DNA of 6,598 nucleotides from Methanobacteriota archaeon (lineage in GTDB: Archaea; Methanobacteriota; Methanobacteria; Methanobacteriales; Methanobacteriaceae), in assembly GCA_023409695.1 (NCBI GenBank), contig JAEYQZ010000013.1, positions 1 through 6,598 on the forward strand, in the 5' to 3' direction. This document shows positions 1-4,905 of the stretch, in pieces. How positions within the stretch are numbered: the first letter of the stretch is position 1; the number at the start of each line of letters is the position of its first letter. Below the pieces are notes generated by a model. The model ran no database searches. It was not told the DNA's origin and worked only from the letters and a program-made list of their open reading frames with translations. Position numbers and translations under genes: made by a program.

Positions 1-671
1 TTGATTGTAGGGGTGTTTTCAAGTATATCATCCACATTCTCTTTAAGAGGTATTAATTTTCCCCTTCTTGTAAATCCATCTGTAGTTATGGCCACTTTTG
101 ATTTTGAATCGTTTACCCTCTCTTGAAATGCCTTTGCCCAGAACCCTGAGAAAACAACTGAGTGCACAGCCCCAATTTTGGCACATGCAAGCATTGCCAC
201 TGGGAGTTCAGGTATCATGGGTAGATAAATGCTTACGGTATCTCCTTTTTCAACATCTAGTTCTCTTAATGCATTGGCGAATTTGTTTACATCACGCCAA
301 AGCCGGCGATAAGTTATTTTTTTGGTATTTCCATCTTCTCCTTCCCAAATATAAGCTAATTTATCTCCTTTTCCGTTTTTAATGTGTCTATCCAGTGCAT
401 TATGAACTATGTTGAATTTGCCCTCTAAAAACCATTCTGCATGGGGCGGATTCCATTTTAATACATTTTTATAAGGTTCAAACCATTCAAGTTCTTTTGC
501 AAGCTCATCCCAGAACCAATCTCGATTATCATTAGCTTTTTCAAGTAATTCATCATAATTTTTTATTTTATATTTATTCATCCACTGCTTAATGTTGCTT
601 TTTTCCACAATATCCTTTGGAGGTTTAAATATCCTTTCTTCTTTGAGTAAAGCTTCTAAATCCTTTGGCAT
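1..671 (-). CDS. acs: Acetyl-CoA synthetase (AMP-forming), N-terminal part, cut by left edge
   Basis: The enzyme activates acetate with ATP to acetyl-AMP and transfers the acetyl group to CoA in the cytoplasm. In a methanogen this would serve acetate assimilation. I translated the minus strand by hand: 223 codons are open from ATG at 669-671 to the window edge, about one third of the usual roughly 630-650 residues. The N-terminal cap domain covers about residues 25-90 (WFWDELA, WFEPY, HAEWF). The AMP-binding domain begins with NALDRH (91-96) and continues through IWEGEDG, ITYRRLWRDV, KGDTVSIYLPMIPE and AMLACAKIGAVHSVVFSGF, all Acs hallmarks. In the CoA-binding stretch, RAGR of the bacterial enzyme reads RRGK here (202-205), keeping the first Arg and replacing the second by Lys. 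The catalytic P-loop and adenylate motifs lie outside the window. The start is supported by GAGGG six bases upstream. A propionyl- or other short-chain acyl-CoA synthetase is the main alternative. Confidence 0.93.
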   Translation of the reverse strand, partial: MPKDLEALLKEERIFKPPKDIVEKSNIKQWMNKYKIKNYDELLEKANDNRDWFWDELAKELEWFEPYKNVLKWNPPHAEWFLEGKFNIVHNALDRHIKNGKGDKLAYIWEGEDGNTKKITYRRLWRDVNKFANALRELDVEKGDTVSIYLPMIPELPVAMLACAKIGAVHSVVFSGFWAKAFQERVNDSKSKVAITTDGFTRRGKLIPLKENVDDILENTPTI

Positions 672-677
672 TATTAT

Positions 678-682
678 CCCTC
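678..682 (-). promoter_or_regulatory. Ribosome binding site of acs
   Basis: GAGGG on the minus strand ends six bases before the ATG at 669-671. It complements the 16S rRNA 3' end and fixes the acs start codon. It lies one base from a small inverted repeat at 684-698, so that stem could affect its access. Confidence 0.6.
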
Positions 683-683
683 A

Positions 684-698
684 AGATTTTTGAAATCT
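684..698. repeat. Inverted repeat next to acs ribosome binding site
   Basis: A perfect 6-bp inverted repeat with a 3-base loop (AGATTT, TTG, AAATCT). It would lie in the acs leader directly 5' of the Shine-Dalgarno sequence. It may be a weak leader hairpin or a protein site, or chance in AT-rich DNA. A six-bp stem with few G-C pairs is not stable alone. Confidence 0.35.
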
Positions 699-742
699 CA
701 TCATTAAATTTATCCTCAATCTTACAGTAATACTATTTTTGT

Positions 743-760
743 TTTTTAAACGTTTAAAAA
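743..760. promoter_or_regulatory. 18-bp perfect palindrome overlapping candidate acs TATA box
   Basis: TTTTTAAAC followed by GTTTAAAAA is a perfect 18-bp palindrome with no spacer. Read on the minus strand it contains TTTAAAAA, a plausible archaeal box A. A transcript from it would start near 720, giving a leader of about 50 bases with the GAGGG site. A palindrome lying over a TATA box is where an archaeal repressor would bind. The box assignment is an inference, and AT-rich DNA makes false TATA matches common. Confidence 0.4.
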
Positions 761-785
761 TTTTCATAGAAAATTTTTAATCATC

Positions 786-882
786 GGAAATTGTAAATTT
801 CCTCAAGTTTAAAAATTTTCAATTTTTAACCATCATAAAATCTTTTCAAGATTTTCTTCAATGTTAAAAATTTTTGAATTTT
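786..882. repeat. Cluster of four short-loop inverted repeats upstream of acs
   Basis: Four perfect inverted repeats follow one another at centre-to-centre steps of about 25-28 bases. They are 786-802 (GGAAATT, loop GTA, AATTTCC), 809-829 (TTAAAAATT, loop TTC, AATTTTTAA), 837-855 (AAAATCTT, loop TTC, AAGATTTT) and 867-882 (AAAATT, loop TTTG, AATTTT). Two share the same TTC loop. The related A5T4-5 core also occurs at 756-764, 770-778 and 921-930. The function is unknown. A protein-binding array, a structured leader, or base-composition bias are all possible. Confidence 0.5.
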
Positions 883-947
883 GACAACGACAAAGACTTA
901 GTTTTTTGATAGTATTTTCTAAAAATTTTTGATTTAAAATAAAATCT

Positions 948-1023
948 AAAAATAAGTATTAAATGTTTATGAGTTTAAAAATAAGTTATAATATCTGAAA
1001 ACAATGTTTAAAATAAGTATTAA
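948..1023. repeat. Three direct repeats of AAAATAAGT downstream of phosphatase gene
   Basis: AAAATAAGT occurs at 949-957, 978-986 and 1010-1018, spaced 29 and 32 bases. The first and third copies extend to AAAATAAGTATTAA. Read on the minus strand each is ACTTATTTT, a T-rich tract starting about 50 bases after the phosphatase stop codon. Archaeal RNA polymerase stops at T-runs, so the simplest reading is a multi-part terminator of the phosphatase transcript. No strong hairpin precedes the tracts. Confidence 0.4.
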
Positions 1024-1066
1024 TCGTAAACCAGATTATTTCAGATTTTTATCAACATTAAATCAT

Positions 1067-2590
1067 TTATTTAACTTTTAAGACTACTAAGGTCATATCA
1101 TCGATTTGAAATTTATCGTTACTGAAGGATGAAATTTCCTGCTTTATTTTATGGATCATTTCTTCTGATTGTAAATTATAGTTTTCTCTAAGGATGGTTT
1201 TAAGTCTTCCAATTCCAAAAGGCTCTTTTTCTTCATTTAGAGCATTAATAACACCATCTGTGTAGAAAATAAGGATATCTCCAGAATTTAAATCTATTTC
1301 TTCTTCTTCAAATTCCCTATTTATTATTTTACCTAAATGAAATTTCTCATGTACAAGCTTTACAATACTTTCACTATTTTTTATAAATAGTAATGGGGAA
1401 TCATTACCTGCATTGATATAACGTAGAGTTCTACTTTTTGTGTCTAATACTGCATAAAATAGCGCTAAATCAATTCCATCGTCAGCTTCAATCATTACCA
1501 GTTTATTTAAGTATTCCATCACGTCAGAAACGTGTTGAGTTTCCCTGGCTTTTGTCTGGACAATAGTTTTGGAGAGTGCCATTAACAGGGCTGCAGGAAC
1601 ACCCTTCTCAGAAACGTTGGCAATTGCAATACCCATTTTATCTTCTGTAACTGGAATGAAGTCATAGAAATCCCCTCCAACTTCCTGGGCAGGTATATTA
1701 AAAGCAGATATATCATAATCATTTAACGATGGAATTGTATCTGGTATAAAAGTCTGCTGAATCTTTTGTGCTACTTTTAGCTCATTCTTTTTCCTTTCCA
1801 GCTCGTCAAAATACAGGTCACGTTCTTCTGTAGTTTTCTTTTCTCTCAGTAAGTTTGATATTATAAATGAAAAAACAAGTATTCCCATGGCGTTTGCAAA
1901 TATCATGGGGACACTAACTTCCCCAACAATTGCTAGTGCTTGTGAATATGGCTGTATAAGGAGAATAACCAGTAACATGTGAAACAATTCCATTAAAACT
2001 GCAAATATCACTGCACCAAAAATTCCAATAAATTTACGCCCGTTTGCTAGGAAAACAAGCCCTGAAAATAATCCTATAAGAATTGTAGCTACAGAACATG
2101 GTAATGTGGTTGGGCCTCCTAAAAAGAAGTACCTGTAAAGCCCTCCAATAAGTCCAGTTCCTAAACCTACTACTGGCCCGCCAATTAAACCGGCTATCAT
2201 TGGGCCAAGATCCCTAACATTTGCAATGGCACCGAAGACATCTATCCCTGAATACGAACCAAAAATGGAAATTATTCCAAATAATAAAATAACTACAGCT
2301 TGATTTTTAAGAGTGAATTTCCCTTCCAGTATCTCCTGGAAATATTTAATACGGGAAACAATATACGCAATTACAATAATTACACATGTTTTTTCTACAA
2401 GTACTAATAAGTAGTGCAGTGTAGATGGCAGTGACTCTTTTCCACCTTCTAAAATAAGCAGTGCACTTACACTTCCTACTATAGCAATTAATGCATGAAG
2501 ATATAATATATTATCCTCTTCATTAGCCCTTAAATAGGCTTTTATTTTTGAAAAATCAAATGGTATATGTTTTTTTGGGATTTCAAGCAT
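1067..2590 (-). CDS. Membrane sensor phosphatase: LytS-type 5TM domain fused to SpoIIE/RsbU PP2C domain
   Basis: This 507-residue protein should dephosphorylate Ser/Thr residues of a partner protein in response to a membrane signal. The N-terminal half (about 28-247) holds some six to seven hydrophobic segments. It includes a LytS/YhcK-type 5TM receptor signature at about 122-180 (NVRDLGPMIAGLIGGP, then GLGTGLIGGLYRYF). A charged, probably coiled linker spans 249-280. A SpoIIE-type PP2C domain follows (about 273-507). GGDFYD (D307), FYTDGV (D445) and DDMT (D497/D498) are kept. The usual D of DVSxKGVPAAL is N325 (ANVSEKGVPAAL), and NAGH reads NAGN (N396). D325 would bind metal, so activity may be weak or altered. 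The start has AAGGTG seven bases upstream. No RsbV-like (STAS) or RsbW-like gene is next to it. Family assignment is firm, activity is not. Confidence 0.9.
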   Translation of the reverse strand: MLEIPKKHIPFDFSKIKAYLRANEEDNILYLHALIAIVGSVSALLILEGGKESLPSTLHYLLVLVEKTCVIIVIAYIVSRIKYFQEILEGKFTLKNQAVVILLFGIISIFGSYSGIDVFGAIANVRDLGPMIAGLIGGPVVGLGTGLIGGLYRYFFLGGPTTLPCSVATILIGLFSGLVFLANGRKFIGIFGAVIFAVLMELFHMLLVILLIQPYSQALAIVGEVSVPMIFANAMGILVFSFIISNLLREKKTTEERDLYFDELERKKNELKVAQKIQQTFIPDTIPSLNDYDISAFNIPAQEVGGDFYDFIPVTEDKMGIAIANVSEKGVPAALLMALSKTIVQTKARETQHVSDVMEYLNKLVMIEADDGIDLALFYAVLDTKSRTLRYINAGNDSPLLFIKNSESIVKLVHEKFHLGKIINREFEEEEIDLNSGDILIFYTDGVINALNEEKEPFGIGRLKTILRENYNLQSEEMIHKIKQEISSFSNDKFQIDDMTLVVLKVK

Positions 2591-2597
2591 TAATAAG

Positions 2598-2603
2598 CAC
2601 CTT
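2598..2603 (-). promoter_or_regulatory. Ribosome binding site of phosphatase gene
   Basis: AAGGTG on the minus strand lies seven bases before the ATG at 2588-2590. It matches the archaeal AGGTGA-type Shine-Dalgarno and supports this start over later in-frame ATGs. Confidence 0.6.
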
Positions 2604-2627
2604 ATAATAATGAAGAATTTATTTCTA

Positions 2628-2653
2628 CAGATTTATAACTATAAATAAATCTG
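2628..2653. promoter_or_regulatory. 26-bp inverted repeat, candidate operator of phosphatase gene
   Basis: CAGATTTAT and ATAAATCTG are perfect 9-bp inverted arms separated by eight bases (AACTATAA). The repeat is centred about 50 bases upstream of the phosphatase start. It sits just downstream of the TATA-like box at 2683-2690, around the expected start of the minus-strand transcript. Size and symmetry fit a site for a dimeric helix-turn-helix repressor, and a weak leader hairpin is the alternative. No regulator gene lies nearby. Confidence 0.45.
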
Positions 2654-2682
2654 CTATGGTTAAATCATATTTATAATTAAAA

Positions 2683-2690
2683 TATATAAA
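2683..2690 (-). promoter_or_regulatory. Candidate TATA box of phosphatase gene
   Basis: TTTATATA on the minus strand is a good archaeal box A. It would place the transcript start near 2660, leaving a leader of about 70 bases that contains the palindrome at 2628-2653 and the AAGGTG site. The same bases read TATATAAA on the plus strand and could also drive rightward transcription. The whole region is AT-rich, so the match alone is weak evidence. Confidence 0.35.
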
Positions 2691-2960
2691 TTTAATTAAT
2701 TAAATAACTAATTTAGTCAATGGGAATAAAAATTAATATAATAATATTTAGTTTTAAACTTGTAGTGAGCTTTAACATAGAGATATTCTGGAGATTTATT
2801 TTAAAGTAGAATCTAAATTAAATAGTCCTAAATTTTGAATTATAGTGAATAATTTCAGGGTTAAGCATTAAAATAACCGAAGATGTTAACGCAGATATAT
2901 CTAACATGTTGGCTGGAAAAGAAGTTAATGGGAATAATAACGCTAACAGCAAATATAATA

Positions 2961-2970
2961 GATATAAAAA
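2961..2970 (+). promoter_or_regulatory. Candidate TATA box of acetolactate synthase paralogue
   Basis: GATATAAAAA is a good box A match. Transcription would start near 2990 and give a short leader of about 15 bases with AGGGA before the ATG at 3006. If this is the real promoter, all longer in-frame starts upstream of 2990 are excluded. A second option, TTTATA at 2976-2981, would give a nearly leaderless mRNA from the same ATG. Confidence 0.4.
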
Positions 2971-2992
2971 CAATATTTATAGTGATGAATTT

Positions 2993-2997
2993 AGGGA
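2993..2997 (+). promoter_or_regulatory. Ribosome binding site deciding the synthase start
   Basis: AGGGA lies eight bases before the ATG at 3006-3008. It is a modest Shine-Dalgarno match, but none of the other in-frame ATGs (2883, 2928, 2985) has a better one. Together with residue numbering it supports 3006 as the start. Confidence 0.45.
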
Positions 2998-3005
2998 AAG
3001 ATAAA

Positions 3006-4592
3006 ATGAGATGTGCAGATGCACTGGTTAAAATTTTAGAATCAAATGATGTTGAATTTGTTTTTGGGCATCCTGGAGAACAGATTTTGCCTTTTTACGA
3101 TGCACTGCGAAGTTCAAAGATAAAACATATTTTAATGCGTCATGAACAGGGAGCGGTACATGCTGCAGATGGATATGCAAGGGTATCTGGCGATTTTGGT
3201 GTTTGTATCTCAACAGCAGGTCCTGGAGCGCTAAATTTAGCAATGGGTGTTGCAACTGCTTTTAAAGATTCGATACCAATGATTGTAATTACTGGGGATG
3301 TAGATGCCGATCTTAAAGGAACGAATGTATTCCAGGATATTGATATTGAAGGTGTTTTCAGGCCAATTACATTAGAAACATTCTATATTGAAGATCCTGA
3401 CGATGGAATTTTGAAATTAAAAGAAGCAATTGAAATAATAAAACAGGGGAAAACTGGGCCTGTTCATTTAAACTTTCCAAAAAATGTTTTAAGTGCTTGT
3501 GTTGATGCATCTGCAGTGACAACTGAAGATGTAGAATATAATGATATCTCTTTAAATGATATTGATGATGCAATTAAATTGATAGAGATGTCTAAAAGAC
3601 CTCTTATTCTTGCGGGAACTGGAATAATCTGGGCACATGCAGTAGACAAACTCAGGGATTTTTCTATAAAGTACAACATTCCAGTTACAACAACATATTC
3701 TGCAAGGGGTGTTTTACCTGAAGATCATCCGCTTTGCCTTGGAATGATGGGCCTTAGGGGCACAACTGCCGCGAATTTTGCAGGTAAAAACTGTGATCTG
3801 CTGATTGCCCTTGGATGTAGATTTTCAGAACGAACTGTACTTGGAATTGGAGATCCTGAAATAATTCATGTAAATCTTGACAGCGAAGTTTTAGAAGGAA
3901 ATGTTAAGATTCGGGGAGATGTTGGTCAGTTTTTAAATAAAATAGGAAATATAAACGTTAAAAATACGGATGAATGGCTTAATGAATTAGAAAACCATAA
4001 AAGAACCTACGAAATTAAAACTAATTACACTGATATCCCAATTAAACCTCAAAGGGCTGTAAAAGAAATACTGGATGCTTCAGATGATTCAACAACAGTA
4101 AGTGATGCAGGAACACATACTACCTGGGTTACTTTACTTAAAAAGGTAACGCGGCCTTCATCATTGCTTTTTTCGGGAGGTTTTGGGCCTATGGGTTATG
4201 GCCTGCCTGCAGCAATTGGTGCATCACTTGCAGACGCAGGAGAAAGGGTAGTTCTGGTTGTTGGGGACGGCGGATTTCAGATGACCATGCAGGAGCTTGC
4301 AGTGATTGCCCAGGAGAAAATTCCTATTTTAATTTGTATTATAAACAACTGCTGCCTTGGAATTATAAAGCAATGGCAGGATATGCACTACCGGGAAAGA
4401 TATGAAGTTGAACTTGAAAATCCGGATTTCCTTGAAATTGCAGATGCATATGGAATTAAATCAAAACGTGTAAATGCACCTGGTGAAATATTCAATGCAG
4501 TTAAAACTGCTTTAGAGTTAGAAGAGCCATATTTAATTGATATAATGGTTGATAAAGAAGAAGGTATAATTTTACCTAAAATAAAGCCTTAA
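3006..4592 (+). CDS. ilvB: Acetolactate synthase large subunit (paralogue), ThDP-dependent
   Basis: The enzyme should condense pyruvate with a second 2-keto acid using thiamine diphosphate. I start it at ATG 3006 (528 residues), not at the longest open start 2883, because the extra 41 residues are unlike the family. With this start the catalytic Glu in RHEQ is residue 47 and the Arg in RFSER is residue 276, which match, from memory, the numbering of E. coli enzyme II. Order: PYR domain (1-160: FGHPGE, RHEQGAVHAADGYAR, STAGPGALN), central domain (about 180-330: RPLILAGTG, GMMGLRGTTAAN, GCRFSER), PP domain (about 350-520) with the ThDP/Mg motif GDGG (420-423) to NN (447-448) and QWQ (W457). Glu47, Arg276 and Trp457 suggest real acetohydroxyacid synthase chemistry. 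It ends soon after VDKEEGIILP, lacking the MVPPG tail of typical forms. No ilvN, ilvC or leu gene is adjacent, so it may be a second, unregulated or specialised copy. Confidence 0.85.
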   Translation: MRCADALVKILESNDVEFVFGHPGEQILPFYDALRSSKIKHILMRHEQGAVHAADGYARVSGDFGVCISTAGPGALNLAMGVATAFKDSIPMIVITGDVDADLKGTNVFQDIDIEGVFRPITLETFYIEDPDDGILKLKEAIEIIKQGKTGPVHLNFPKNVLSACVDASAVTTEDVEYNDISLNDIDDAIKLIEMSKRPLILAGTGIIWAHAVDKLRDFSIKYNIPVTTTYSARGVLPEDHPLCLGMMGLRGTTAANFAGKNCDLLIALGCRFSERTVLGIGDPEIIHVNLDSEVLEGNVKIRGDVGQFLNKIGNINVKNTDEWLNELENHKRTYEIKTNYTDIPIKPQRAVKEILDASDDSTTVSDAGTHTTWVTLLKKVTRPSSLLFSGGFGPMGYGLPAAIGASLADAGERVVLVVGDGGFQMTMQELAVIAQEKIPILICIINNCCLGIIKQWQDMHYRERYEVELENPDFLEIADAYGIKSKRVNAPGEIFNAVKTALELEEPYLIDIMVDKEEGIILPKIKP

Positions 4593-4905
4593 ATTAATTT
4601 AATTTATTTAATTATGTGGAATAGGGGATATTATTGATAATAGTAATGAATAATTTATTCCAATAAAAATTTCATAACTTAAAGACTGTTGATTTATTTA
4701 TTTGATTATAGATATCCATTAATATTTATTTACATAATTATAGAAGAATAATTTTACCAAAAAATGAAAAAAGAATGTAGCATTGGGTAGTTATGTAAGA
4801 TGATTAACAAATTTATTCGCATAACCGATAAAATTATTTAGATGAACAATTATTGATATTAAATGGATTACTTTAATTTATAATATTTACAAAGGCGTTG
4901 ATATA
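4593..4905. other. AT-rich spacer between synthase and radical SAM genes
   Basis: I see no gene in these 313 bases. T-rich runs directly after the synthase stop (about 4593-4615) could end its transcript. A 7-bp inverted repeat, TGGAATA (4617-4623) and TATTCCA (4656-4662), encloses 32 bases that contain a smaller one, TATTAT and ATAATA (4629-4642). A weaker pair, GTTATG (4790-4795) and CATAAC (4820-4825), lies further on. TATA-like runs for the next gene occur at 4828-4840 and 4877-4885. The second would give a nearly leaderless mRNA, which fits poorly with the strong ribosome binding site. Confidence 0.55.
4893..4902 (+). promoter_or_regulatory. Ribosome binding site of radical SAM gene
   Basis: AGGCGTTGAT matches 8 of 10 positions of the full archaeal Shine-Dalgarno AGGAGGTGAT and ends three bases before the ATG at 4906. 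It is the strongest such site in the window and fixes the start. Confidence 0.65.

Larger units (their letters stand above)
672..1066. other. Gene-free spacer between acs and the phosphatase gene
   Basis: This 395-base stretch is extremely AT-rich and I see no coding frame, tRNA or riboswitch in it. From the acs side it holds the acs ribosome binding site and presumed promoter, then the inverted repeats described separately, then T/A-rich DNA with three direct repeats that follow the stop codon of the phosphatase gene. Both flanking genes are on the minus strand. The gap is too long for simple co-transcription, so acs probably has its own promoter. Confidence 0.7.
2591..3005. other. Divergent intergenic region between phosphatase and acetolactate synthase genes
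   Basis: A 415-base spacer separates two outward-facing genes. It holds both promoters, a candidate operator near the phosphatase gene, and a very AT-rich middle part. The part nearest the synthase (2849-3004) is open in one frame for 51 codons and ends with TAA two bases before the synthase ATG. It has no good start until ATG 2906 (32 residues) and no clear ribosome binding site, so I do not call it a gene. I see no THI-box or other riboswitch. Confidence 0.6.

Noticed and set aside
98..382. Plus-strand open frame of 94 codons
   Set aside because: It lies wholly inside the minus-strand acs frame, which has clear Acs motifs throughout. The translation resembles no family, so it is an antisense shadow.
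948..1023. Possible mini CRISPR array from three spaced repeats
   Set aside because: The shared unit is only 9-14 bases and very AT-rich, the intervals are short and AT-rich too, and there are no cas genes. Terminator tracts explain it better.
2591..3005. Possible thiamine or other riboswitch ahead of the ThDP enzyme
   Set aside because: I found no THI-box core or other conserved riboswitch bases, and the likely leader of the synthase mRNA is very short.
3028..3679. Three minus-strand frames of 68-75 codons inside the synthase gene
   Set aside because: They are antisense to strongly conserved ThDP-enzyme coding sequence, overlap each other, and are rich in His, Gln and Leu in the way of shadow frames.
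4740..4905. Possible small gene or RNA in the spacer ahead of the radical SAM gene
   Set aside because: The frames are only a few codons long and the one inverted repeat (6 bp with a 24-base loop) is too weak to support an RNA gene.
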